A stretch of 20,837 bases of DNA. Origin: Chrysochromulina parva. Its lineage: Eukaryota; Haptophyta; Prymnesiales; Chrysochromulinaceae. The translations under genes and the position numbers were made by a program. Location of the stretch: NCBI GenBank assembly GCA_002887195.1, contig PJAB01000782.1, forward strand, positions 1 through 20,837, in the 5' to 3' direction. The notes under the pieces were generated by a model. It did no database searches, was not told where the DNA came from, and was given only the letters and a program-made list of their open reading frames with translations. Each line of letters starts with the position of its first letter. Position 1 is the first letter of the stretch. Below, piece by piece: positions 1 to 7,309 of this stretch.

Positions 1-504
1 AGCGCGTCTGAAGCCGCCAGGGAGCCCGGCAGCGTCGCGCTCAAGTGCGTTCCGCCCCTTAGAGAAAAAAAAGGTGGGTTCCAGAACTCGGGAAATCCAG
101 CTTTGCGAGTCCACAAGGTGTCCGACACTCTCACATCCGGCCCGGATCGTCGGCGGCGCGTCCGCTCAGATCGCCTCAACCGCGCCGCGAACCGGCAAGC
201 CCTCAACCCGCTCATCCGCCACATCAGCGAGCGACTTCACATGTGCGCTGCGAAGATATCTTCGCACTTCGGCTTTTCTTCGGCACCCCGGGGAGACGCG
301 AGAGGCGTGTGCCGCATCGGTAGTGGACCAAAAAATACTTTGTGTACTTGATTCGCAAAACGCGTCAGGAAAATCGCAAAAGCCGCGTCTGGACCAGAGC
401 TCACCAGGGTCCGGCCGACGACCGGCCCGCGACCGACGACCGTCGGAATTTAGTCGGAATAGAGCCGCAATCTGCAAGTGACTCTGGTAGGTTTGCATGC
501 TAGC
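1..504. other. Window edge and 3' flank, no supported gene
   Basis: No convincing gene is seen. A plus-strand frame is open from base 1 to a stop at 349-351, so it could be the C-terminal end of a gene that starts outside the window. Its translation is basic and low in conserved pattern, and I recognise no domain. The right part probably contains the 3' untranslated region of the minus-strand thioredoxin gene that ends at 505. Confidence 0.4.
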
Positions 505-1152
505 CTAGTTGTTCTTCTTGAGCTGGCCCTTCCCTGCTGCATCGCCATCGTCTCCTTCCCTTTTCTTGCCTTTAAGCTCACCTCCCCTGGGCTCATTGCG
601 CCGAAGCAGCATGAGGCAGCCCTTCGCAATCCCTTTGAGGGCAAGAGCGACGCCGATGGCCCATGTGAGCGACGTGCGAATGGGCGGCCACATTGCTTCC
701 AGCAACATCCACCACTCGGAGACGTCTGGCAGCAGCTCTCTCGGAGCCACGGTACCCGCCGAGCCGTAACGATGGTCTCCTCGTGCAAAGGCGATGAGTT
801 GATCGGGCGTGCGCTGACGTGCCACATACTCGTAGACGACACCCTGAGCGTCGAAGCGGACTATCGAAGGGAATTTTTGCAGCCCGAAGGTGCGCGCCAC
901 ACCGTTATGCGCGGTCGCGTCCACCCGGCCGACACGAAGGTCAGGCGCGGTGTCGGCGACATACTGCATCATCGGCGTGAGCTTCTCGCAGTGCTTGCAG
1001 CCCTGCACGGTAAAATACACGAGGTAGTCGCGGTCGACGACACTTGAGCCCCAGCTCTCGGGTCTCAGGTCGACGATGCGCGCGGCAGCGGCAGCGTGAG
1101 CGAGCAGAACGCACAGCGGCGTGCGCGCGCGCGCGCGGCTACATCTCTTCAT
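505..1152 (-). CDS. Transmembrane thioredoxin-like (TMX/PDI-type) protein with KKXX ER-retrieval tail
   Basis: This 215-residue protein is a probable ER thiol-disulfide oxidoreductase. I chose the ATG at 1150-1152 because it puts an Arg-rich start and a hydrophobic Ala/Leu stretch (about residues 12-24) at the N-terminus, as in a signal peptide; the reading frame is open further upstream. A thioredoxin fold follows, with the redox motif C-K-H-C at 52-55 after a VYF beta strand, and the conserved proline of KFPSI near 95, the usual cis-Pro position. A hydrophobic segment near 161-183 is flanked by basic residues (LMLLRR). The tail is charged and ends exactly in K-K-N-N, the K(-4)K(-3) dilysine COPI retrieval signal. 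This predicts a type I ER membrane protein with a lumenal thioredoxin domain, like the TMX family. The motif CKHC differs from the usual CGHC of PDI. No intron is needed. It is divergent from the PH-domain gene. Confidence 0.85.
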   Translation of the reverse strand: MKRCSRARARTPLCVLLAHAAAAARIVDLRPESWGSSVVDRDYLVYFTVQGCKHCEKLTPMMQYVADTAPDLRVGRVDATAHNGVARTFGLQKFPSIVRFDAQGVVYEYVARQRTPDQLIAFARGDHRYGSAGTVAPRELLPDVSEWWMLLEAMWPPIRTSLTWAIGVALALKGIAKGCLMLLRRNEPRGGELKGKKREGDDGDAAGKGQLKKNN

Positions 1153-1345
1153 TCTCACTTCATACGGCACCGGTCGACTGCACCGGCATCGTTTAAGCGA
1201 CGTGTGCGCCTCTCGATGCGAGAAGAAGGCGGGTTTCCCCAACTTTGAGTGCAAACGGGCGCCCGAGACGACGGGATTTTGAGGACTTTCACTGGACTTT
1301 CACGTTTTCCCACTTGCCTATTTCGCGGTGTCCGCAAGACTGAAT
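1153..1345. promoter_or_regulatory. Shared intergenic region of a head-to-head gene pair
   Basis: This 193-bp gap separates the start codons of the minus-strand thioredoxin gene and the plus-strand PH-domain gene, so it must hold both 5' untranslated regions and probably a bidirectional promoter (inference). No clear TATA box was seen. A (GC)n run lies just inside the thioredoxin gene, near 1121-1138. Confidence 0.45.
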
Positions 1346-2157
1346 ATGCCGGGGATGAACGCCCATGACGCCGGGTCAGCAGGCGAGAGCTCGGGAGACA
1401 CGAGAACAGCACAGCAAATCATTGATGCAACGCGCGCGCAGCTGTCCTGGATGGAGGCAGCAGAGTCGGAGGTGCGCAGCAGCTTCTGAATGCCATTGCC
1501 AGCAGTCGCTGCTGTCGGCTGCGAAGATGCAGAGGCTGAGGTGGCCTGTGCCACGTGTGCCTGTGTGCAGGTCGCACAGGATGATCTGCAGGCGCTGCTC
1601 ATGGAAACGCGTGGCGTGCTCGAAAAGCTCGCGGTGCGTGCCCCCTCGCTGCGCATGAGCACCTAAGCCATGCAACCTTTGAGCGCGGTCACTTCGCGGT
1701 GAATGATGCGTGCAGGAGGGCAACCTCAAGCTCGGCTCGTGGCAGATGGTGCTATGGCAGCCGCGATGGGTCTTCGCGACGACCGATGCGGTGTGCTATC
1801 AGAAAATCACTTCAGACGAGCGACCTATTGGCAAGGAGAAGAAGATAAAATTCACCGACATCTTGAAGATCGACGAGCTCGATTACGGGGAGTTCCAGCT
1901 GGAGGTAGCCAAACGGTTCTACACCTTCAAAGCACCCACCAGCCAAAAGTGCACGGTGCGCTTGCGCGAGACGGCCGTCTGCAGCGGCCTGTCTCGCTCG
2001 TGCTTCTCATCGTCGCGCGCTCGTCCGCTCGCCTCCTGCCAGTGCGCCCTGGCCGCCGAATAACCTCGCGTGTGCTACGGCGCAGGTCTATGTGAACAAT
2101 CTGCGTACGTTGCAGGAGCGAAATCGACTGGAGTTGGAACGACGGGCGCCAGGCTGA
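1346..2157 (+). CDS. PH-domain protein, four exons
   Basis: My model has exons at 1346-1471, 1571-1633, 1716-1955 and 2086-2157, giving 166 residues. All three introns (99, 82 and 130 nt) start GTGCG, end GCAG and lie in phase 0. Residues 1-63 are polar and probably helical (QQIIDATRAQLSWMEAAESE, then a Leu-rich stretch). Exon 3 encodes a pleckstrin-homology core: EGNLKLGSW, then WQPRWVFATTDAVCYQK, a basic strand KEKKIKF, then FQLEVAKRFYTFKAPT. Exon 4 supplies the C-terminal helix (VYVNNLRTLQERNRLELERR) that closes such a fold. PH domains bind phosphoinositides or proteins and commonly place a protein at a membrane; ligand and partner are unknown here. Unspliced, the frame stops at 1487-1489 in intron 1. 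The strongest part is exon 3; the first exon and its start are less certain. It converges on the PA28 gene. Confidence 0.75.
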
Positions 2158-2253
2158 TGAGCAGCTCGAGTGCGAGCTCTCTCGGCGCTCTGTTTTACGA
2201 TGTTAATGTGTAAAAACTTTGACGAGTGGTCACATTACAGAGGATGTTTACCC

Positions 2254-2283
2254 GGCCGGGATGTCGCTCCACGCATCCCGGCC
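2254..2283. repeat. Perfect 10-bp inverted repeat between convergent genes
   Basis: GGCCGGGATG at 2254-2263 is the exact reverse complement of CATCCCGGCC at 2274-2283, with a 10-nt loop. It lies in the 215-bp gap between the 3' ends of the PH-domain gene (+) and the PA28 gene (-). A role in 3'-end formation is possible but is inference. Confidence 0.6.
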
Positions 2284-2372
2284 TTCGCGTCCCGGCAACG
2301 GCGTGCCGTGTGAACGCAACACACGCTCCGCGCGCGGTGAACCGAAGCGCGAAGGCGGGTGCCACATAATAC

Positions 2373-3023
2373 TCAGTACATGGTCGCAATAAGCTTCTCC
2401 CCATCGCCTGTCTTTAAATGCTGCAGATTGCTGAGGATCGTGCTCGCCATGTTGAGCAGGTCGCCATGCACCTGCATCGCCGTCCTCGTGAGGTCAAAGA
2501 GCATGTTGCTCTCGAGCACGGACTTGTACCGTTGCCACGTCACCTCATCGGTGACCTTGGTGCGCTGCACGCAATACTCTTTCTCGAATGCGAGCATGCG
2601 ATGCAATGCGTCGGCCGTGCCCGCGGATAGCGCGTGCACATGCTGGTAGATGCCGTCTTGCACCTCGGCGGAGATGCCCGTGTTGCCACCGCTGGCCAGC
2701 GGCGGCACGTAGGTGTTCAGCCATGTCTCTAGTTGGTTGCCCAACTTGAAGTTCTTGCGGAGTTCAGTTCGCAGCTCGCTGACGATGCCGCTCCCTAGCG
2801 CCTCCTCGTACGTCTCGATGGGCTCGAGCCGCGCCTCGAGGGCGGCCATTGCCTCGGTCTGCGTGATGAGCTGGCTGTTGAGCAACGCCTTTGCCTTTGC
2901 ACGAATCTGCTCGTCCTCTTTGTCGACATAAGTCCTCAGAGCTGTCACGTCGGGTAGCTCAGCGGACGAACCAGCGGCATCGTAATCGCGGCCACGCTTG
3001 CCACGCGGTTTCGGCGAGGACAT
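2373..3023 (-). CDS. PSME3: Proteasome activator PA28/REG (gamma-like) subunit
   Basis: This 216-residue protein matches the length and order of PA28/REG, the heptameric 11S ring that caps the 20S proteasome and stimulates ATP-independent peptide hydrolysis. The ATG at 3021-3023 is used because the 4 codons before it start only from TTG. The N-terminus is basic (PKPRGKRGRD), resembling a nuclear signal. A helical N-terminal part follows. After a short linker comes LETWLNTYVPPLASGGNTGI (about residues 98-117), which matches the helix and activation loop of the family, including the conserved Asn of the GN motif at about 114. The remaining helices (ADALHRMLAFEKEYCVQRTK, then TWQRYKSVLESNMLFDLTRT) match the C-terminal domain. 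It ends in Tyr, as PA28 alpha and gamma do; those tails dock in pockets of the 20S alpha ring. One subunit type and the basic N-terminus favour the gamma form (inference). Confidence 0.85.
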   Translation of the reverse strand: MSSPKPRGKRGRDYDAAGSSAELPDVTALRTYVDKEDEQIRAKAKALLNSQLITQTEAMAALEARLEPIETYEEALGSGIVSELRTELRKNFKLGNQLETWLNTYVPPLASGGNTGISAEVQDGIYQHVHALSAGTADALHRMLAFEKEYCVQRTKVTDEVTWQRYKSVLESNMLFDLTRTAMQVHGDLLNMASTILSNLQHLKTGDGEKLIATMY

Positions 3024-3226
3024 GATAGAGTGCAATGATAGAGTACGATAGAGTACGTCGTGTCTGCAAAGTCATTCACACTAACGAGGTACATGTAATG
3101 GCCTGACTTCTCTCACACCCTACCAGAGTGTTGATTCTTATCGGTGCACGTACCGAAGATCCTAAAGTCCGTCATCAGAGGTTTCGTCATGCGGAAATTC
3201 TGCAGAGTTTCACTGTAGATTCTCAG
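3024..3226. promoter_or_regulatory. Shared 5' region of PA28 and the gene at 3227, with GATAGAGT repeats
   Basis: This is the 203-bp gap between two divergent start codons. Next to the PA28 ATG, three copies of ATAGAGT(A/G)C lie in tandem over 3024-3056, each starting GATAGAG or CGATAGAG. They would lie in the PA28 5' untranslated region or core promoter. Function is unknown. Confidence 0.4.
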
Positions 3227-3766
3227 ATGCAGATGAGGGCCGCTTCCGGGGCGGGCCTCAGCGCCGCATCGCTCAGCGCCGCATCGCTCCAGCGCGCGAC
3301 GCTGCACGCCGTCCTTAGCAGCTCTCCTTGCTGGCTGGAGGCGCTTGCAGCCGACGTCCAGGCGCCACTGCCTGAGTCCCCCGAGGATTTGCTCTCTGTG
3401 ATACAAACAGCGCTCGAGCGCAAGGTGATCAACCCCGTGCCATTACGCCGCGCGCCACATATCGATGAGAACCTCGACCAGGCGCTGCGCAGGGTCTTCT
3501 GGGAAGAGCATATATCAGCAAACGATGTTCCCGCAGCCAACCACGTAGGGCGCACCGCAGTGGATGCGTGCGCGGCAGACGTGCGCGACATGATGGCTTA
3601 CCTTGGCGGCTGCAGCGATGCAACAGCACGCGGCAGCAGCGGCAGCAGCAGCGGCAGCAGCGGCAGCAGCAGCGGCGGCAGCCGTAGCAGAGGAACCCCC
3701 TTCGAAGGCAGACCCACGGGGGGCTGTCCCCCGTGCCGCTTCCACGGGCACGGGGGCATATGTTGA
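3227..3766 (+). CDS. Unrecognised protein running into a GCA-rich repeat; 3' end unresolved
   Basis: I do not recognise this gene. The first ATG in frame is at 3227-3229. Residues 1-125 look like a genuine protein: Ala/Ser-rich start, then helices such as RATLHAVLSS, WLEALAADVQ, SPEDLLSVIQTALERK and ENLDQALRRVFWEEHISAND. From about 3605 the sequence becomes a GCA/GGC trinucleotide tract built of two 21-bp units. The same frame then encodes Gly/Ser and stops at 3764-3766 (179 residues). The frame one base later encodes poly-Ala and stays open to 3866 with an acidic end (DDAADYNRDED). A GTGCGC donor-like site at 3581 leaves room for an intron, so the true 3' structure is open. The body of the gene is moderately supported, the end is not. 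Confidence 0.45.
   Translation: MQMRAASGAGLSAASLSAASLQRATLHAVLSSSPCWLEALAADVQAPLPESPEDLLSVIQTALERKVINPVPLRRAPHIDENLDQALRRVFWEEHISANDVPAANHVGRTAVDACAADVRDMMAYLGGCSDATARGSSGSSSGSSGSSSGGSRSRGTPFEGRPTGGCPPCRFHGHGGIC
3608..3690 (+). repeat. GCA/GGC trinucleotide-rich minisatellite
   Basis: The tract is almost entirely GCA, GCG and GGC triplets, with a 21-bp unit (CGGCAGCAGCGGCAGCAGCAG) present twice in tandem. Read in different frames it gives Gly/Ser, poly-Ala or Gln/Arg. It sits where the reading frame of the gene at 3227 becomes uncertain. Confidence 0.75.
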
Positions 3767-3866
3767 CGGGACAGTGTCAACAGACCAGAGCCGGCGTACA
3801 CACGTGCTGCCGCCAACCCCCGGCCCGAGAGACGACGCGGCGGACTACAATAGAGATGAGGACTGA

Positions 3867-4465
3867 GCTGCACTCTCCATCGCCAGACGGAGCCAACCTC
3901 TGCGCACAGCGCTCAGGCGCACAGGTTCGTCGTTAGGGTCTAGAGGTGAAGAGTGGTACAGTACAAGAGCTCGGGGTTGGCCATGGTCACTCGAACTTGG
4001 CGGACAGCGCATACCTTTCAAAACACTCCGGTACCGCCAGGAACGGCCTCCGTTTTTTCTATTTCCCCTCGGACGACATACTCCGGGCGGGTGGTACCGC
4101 CGCCCCGGCGTCCCGCGGCGCCGCCCGGACGAGCGGGACTCGGGCCCGCGCCCACCCCTGTCCTGCGCTACGGCGCGGCGAGGACGGCCGGAGGCCTACC
4201 CTAAAGTCCGCCCCCACCCAAGAAAGTGACCCCGCACCCCCTGAGATAGGCAGGTGGGTTCGAAGCGGGACCCAATTGGAGCTGAGGCGGGACCTCACCC
4301 ACCCGCCGGACGAAAGGGCGGAAAGTCTAACCTTGTCTAACCGCCTCCCACACACACCCATTTAGGGACCGCCTCATGTGAGGCAGGCGCGAAACCCCCG
4401 GCTATCGGGGAACCACCCGTCCTGAAAGGGGAGCACGGGCCCTAGATTTACGCGGGTAGGCAATT
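3867..4465. other. Intergenic stretch, no gene seen
   Basis: This GC-rich segment lies left of the transposon. A plus-strand frame of 139 codons spans 3946-4365, but its translation has no recognisable domain and begins without an ATG. The GGTTCGAAGC at about 4257-4266 resembles a tRNA B box, but its flanks do not pair as a T arm and no cloverleaf is seen. Confidence 0.5.
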
Positions 4466-4473
4466 GTGGGTAG

Positions 4474-4492
4474 TAGAGTTTTCTAACGTTAA
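4474..4492 (+). repeat. Left terminal inverted repeat of the hAT-type element
   Basis: Nineteen bases that are the exact reverse complement of 4952-4970. It contains the palindrome TAACGTTA. Pairing stops directly after base 4492. Confidence 0.92.
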
Positions 4493-4951
4493 GAGGAAAA
4501 CAGTGTTGAAGTGTTGAACAGTAACAACAGAACAACAACAGAAAGACGTGAACAACAGAATGTGAACAGAACGAAAATTTTCTTAACGTTAACAGCAGAA
4601 CGTGAGGAAAATCGCCGAAGCTGTGGATGTGCACTTGACGCGAGAACGCGGAACGGGGAGCAACTGAACTGACCGCTTGTCCTCACACGTCGCGCAAGTG
4701 GGCAAGATAGGCAAGGGGGCGGCGCCACCCACGGCCCCGCCAGAAACAAAATCCGGTGTTTTTAAACGATTTTAACACCACCCGCACTCTCTCCTTACTT
4801 TGCTACGCTACGTTCTTGCTTGTGAACTAGCGATTTTTGCGGGTTGGCGGACTTGAACATTGTTTAACAACGTTAACAACACTAACAGCCGCACAACAAT
4901 AAACAACATTAGGACTTGAAAAAACCACTAAGCCAACGTTAGGAGTCAACA

Positions 4952-4970
4952 TTAACGTTAGAAAACTCTA
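4952..4970 (-). repeat. Right terminal inverted repeat of the hAT-type element
   Basis: Nineteen bases that mirror 4474-4492 without mismatch, followed at once by the second copy of the 8-bp target duplication. Confidence 0.92.
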
Positions 4971-4978
4971 GTGGGTAG

Positions 4979-5032
4979 GTCAATCCCAAGCAAGCATCCA
5001 AGCATTTGCTTGCTTGCTTGCTTGTCAATCCC
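4979..5032. repeat. GTCAATCCC direct repeats around a CTTG-repeat hairpin
   Basis: GTCAATCCC occurs at 4979-4987 and 5024-5032. The 36 bases between them begin AAGCAAGCA and end with TGCTTGCTT as part of a (GCTT)4 run, so they can fold into a hairpin with stem arms of 9 bp. It abuts the right target duplication of the hAT-type element. Confidence 0.6.
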
Positions 5033-5230
5033 GTGTGGACCCGTGTGGACCCGAGTAGACCCGAGGCGTTACAACATGTTACAACACCACGAGCGCGCCG
5101 ACACGTGTGACGAAGCCGATGCCGACGGCTATCGTATTGTCGTGTACAGTACCGCTGTACATGTACGCATAGTCGGTGTCTGCTTGCCAGTTCCCAGACT
5201 CGACTAGACTTAAAAACTTGACGTCTTGGT
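5033..5230. other. Intergenic sequence upstream of the RNA methyltransferase gene
   Basis: No gene is seen. It includes a short tandem of CCGTGTGGA (5031-5050) followed by related CCGAG(T/G) units, and ATG-poor sequence that probably holds promoter and leader of the methyltransferase gene. Confidence 0.4.
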
Positions 5231-5257
5231 CAAGTCAAGTCAACTCGACTTGACTTG
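5231..5257. repeat. Perfect 11-bp inverted repeat upstream of the methyltransferase gene
   Basis: CAAGTCAAGTC at 5231-5241 pairs exactly with GACTTGACTTG at 5247-5257 across a 5-nt loop. It lies 4 bases before the alternative ATG at 5262 and 85 bases before the preferred ATG at 5343. If transcribed, it would form a stable leader hairpin. Confidence 0.65.
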
Positions 5258-5342
5258 TTTCATGTGTTCACAGCCAAGCTTTAACTCGACACCCAAGGAA
5301 CCGGACCGGCGTTCATACGTGTTCACACAACACTTCGTAACG

Positions 5343-6728
5343 ATGCGTCGGCCCCTCGAACTCCTCGTCCGCTGCGTGCCGGGTTTGGAGCGTTGTGTTC
5401 TCGACGAGCTTCGAGGTTTACGCATCACCAAGGCCTCACCAGTGGCTTCTGGCGCCATCCGCGCGCGTGCCTCATTGCGTCAGCTCTATGCAGCCAACGC
5501 CTACCTCCGTTGTGCCTCCCGAGTTCTGGTGCCCGTCGCATCCTTTTCAGCGCGTACGCACATGGAACTCGAGCGACAGATGAACGACTGCCTTCCAGAT
5601 CTTGATAAGTACCTGCCCACTGGCGTGCCCTTGGCTATTCGCGTCCACACAGCTCGCAATCGCGACGGCCTCAACCACGAAGCCAACATCCGCTCTCACG
5701 TGCAAGAGCTCGTGCAGCGGCCTGCGCCAACAAGCAGTCCTATAAACGGCAGCGGCGGCGGCGATAGCGGCGGCGGCGGCTGCAGTGGCGGTGAGAGCAG
5801 TGGCGGCGAGAGCGGGCCTCGACTCGATATTACCGTCAGCGGCCAGCGCGTCTCGCTATTTGTCGACTCATCAGGCCGACCACTTCATGAGCGCACTTGG
5901 CGCTCAGGCCATCCGGCGGCTGCGGGCAAGTCTCCTCTCAAGCACTCGGTGGCGGCAGGCATGCTCATGGCCGCCGGTTGGAACGACACATCCTCATCGG
6001 GGTCGGCGCCACGCATGCTCATCGACCCGTTCTGCGGCAGTGGCACCATCCCGATTGAGGCCGCACAGATGATGCTCGGGCTGCCTCCGCATGCGGCACG
6101 CTCGTTTGCGCTGCATCACTGGCCCTCGTTTGAGCCCAGCATATGGGCCAGCATAGCAGGCGAGACCGCCGAGCGAACGGCCACGGCACAGCGCCGCCTC
6201 ACATCGATGCCTCCGCTTGTCATCGTTGGCACCGACCGCGACGCAGGCGTCATCAAGGCGGCCAAGGAGAATGCGCACAGGGCGATGGTGGGCAACGCTA
6301 TCAGCTTCAGCCAAGCGGTCGTGAGCGACCTTCAGCCTCCGGGCCAGCTTGAGTCGCGCGGCTTCTACAAGCGCGGGTTGTGCCTCACAAACCCTCCGTG
6401 GGGTCGACGCTTGATGCAGTCGGGCGGCGATGCTCGCAACCTCTATGCCCGACTCGGCACCGTGCTCGCCGAGCGCTGCCCAAACTATGCGCTGGGCGTC
6501 CTTGTCAACGACCCGAAGCTCGCACGCCAAGCAGGCATCAAGGCGGGCCAGCTTCTGAAGCCTCGGCTGCGCATGCTGGTTGGGGGGCAGAGCACCTACT
6601 TCATGATGGCAGATGATCCTGCAGTCGCCGTGGCACATCAGGACAACCCACACGTCCCGGTTCACGCCGGTTCTGGAGAGGGAAGTGTGTCGCAGGGCAC
6701 CGTTCAGCCCCTACAGTCGAACACTTGA
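5343..6728 (+). CDS. THUMP-type RNA methyltransferase (RlmL/UPF0020-like), SAM-dependent
   Basis: From the ATG at 5343 this is a 461-residue protein without introns. It resembles the family of bacterial RlmL (23S rRNA guanine-N2 methyltransferase). Residues 1-170 fit the N-terminal ferredoxin-like plus THUMP region that binds RNA (LELLVRCVPGLERCVLDELR at 4-23). A Gly/Ser-rich insert lies at about 135-158. The linker SSGRPLHERTWRSG and then LKHSVAAGMLMAAGW is typical of the family. The Rossmann methylase has motif I DPFCGSGTIPIEAA at 228-241, GTDRD at 296-300 as the acidic SAM-ribose strand, and catalytic motif IV NPPWG at 350-354. NPPW/Y marks methylation of an exocyclic amino group. The target RNA is not shown; an organellar rRNA is plausible. 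An in-frame ATG at 5262 would add 27 residues that could be a targeting peptide. Confidence 0.85.
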   Translation: MRRPLELLVRCVPGLERCVLDELRGLRITKASPVASGAIRARASLRQLYAANAYLRCASRVLVPVASFSARTHMELERQMNDCLPDLDKYLPTGVPLAIRVHTARNRDGLNHEANIRSHVQELVQRPAPTSSPINGSGGGDSGGGGCSGGESSGGESGPRLDITVSGQRVSLFVDSSGRPLHERTWRSGHPAAAGKSPLKHSVAAGMLMAAGWNDTSSSGSAPRMLIDPFCGSGTIPIEAAQMMLGLPPHAARSFALHHWPSFEPSIWASIAGETAERTATAQRRLTSMPPLVIVGTDRDAGVIKAAKENAHRAMVGNAISFSQAVVSDLQPPGQLESRGFYKRGLCLTNPPWGRRLMQSGGDARNLYARLGTVLAERCPNYALGVLVNDPKLARQAGIKAGQLLKPRLRMLVGGQSTYFMMADDPAVAVAHQDNPHVPVHAGSGEGSVSQGTVQPLQSNT

Positions 6729-7309
6729 AGCCACAGTCGAAAGTCATACCCGTGATGCGTGAACAGAAGGCGCCACCGCAGTGGTCTGCGAGATGCGTGC
6801 ATAGAATTAAACGCATTGTATTCGCCCGAATTTTTTTAGAATCAAGTATATAAATTCTTCGTCAAAGAGAAAGACAATCCTCGTGTGTCGGGAGGCTCGT
6901 CCGGTATACTACGGTAATAACCTCAGATTTGTGATTCGTCAACCTTAGAAGTCAGTCAGGCTGAGGGCTACTAACCTTGCTATTTCGTATTTGCCGAGTG
7001 TGTGTCAGCTGTCACTGTCACGTGTCCGCTGCTGTCGCCTGCGATCGAGTCTTCTTGTAGCCACGCCAACAGAGAGATGCTCCGCAGCGTGGCAAATCCG
7101 CCTGTGGATTCACAAAATCGCTTCCACAAAAGGCTCAATACCCTTGACCATTGGCCGTCGCCGGATCGTCGTCGAAAATCCTGTACGGATCACACGCGCT
7201 GCATCGAGCAGTGCCTGCAGCGAGCAGTAAGCTTGCCGCGTGACCAAAAGGCCATTTAGCACCCGAGCAACTCCCGAATCGCCGCCGGTCTCTAAACCTC
7301 CAGGCAGCT
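6729..7309. other. Gap between convergent genes, no gene seen
   Basis: This 581-bp stretch must hold the 3' ends of the methyltransferase (+) and the fucosyltransferase-like gene (-). It has an AT-rich patch near 6805-6860. A perfect TACTAAC, the yeast-type branch-point sequence, occurs at about 6968-6974, but no coding exons could be tied to it. Confidence 0.45.

Larger units (their letters stand above)
4466..4978. mobile_element. Non-autonomous hAT-type (Ac-like) element, 497 bp, with 8-bp target duplication
   Basis: The element proper is 4474-4970. Its ends are perfect 19-bp inverted repeats: TAGAGTTTTCTAACGTTAA at 4474-4492 and the exact reverse complement at 4952-4970. They are flanked by an identical 8-bp direct repeat, GTGGGTAG, at 4466-4473 and 4971-4978. 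An 8-bp duplication is the hallmark of the hAT superfamily. The termini read TAGAG, which fits the hAT end pattern YARNG, and the duplication fits the Ac-branch pattern nTnnnnAn. There is no transposase frame inside, so it is a MITE-like element mobilised, if at all, by a transposase elsewhere. AACGTTA occurs five times (4485, 4585, 4869, 4935, 4954 as starts), like sub-terminal transposase sites. Perfect repeats and target duplication suggest a fairly recent insertion (inference). Confidence 0.92.

Noticed and set aside
1..351. Open plus frame from the window edge
   Set aside because: No conserved pattern and no upstream sequence to judge; could be a gene end but not supported.
4255..4275. 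tRNA-like B box GGTTCGAAGC
   Set aside because: The flanking bases cannot form the T stem and no acceptor or anticodon arms are found.
3946..4365. Possible 139-residue protein
   Set aside because: No ATG start, no domain, composition like translated GC-rich spacer.
5994..6665. Minus-strand 223-codon frame
   Set aside because: It is antisense to the methyltransferase, which has clear catalytic motifs in the plus frame.
6966..7018. TACTAAC branch point with a downstream CAG, as in an intron end
   Set aside because: No coding exon on either side in a matching frame; probably chance.
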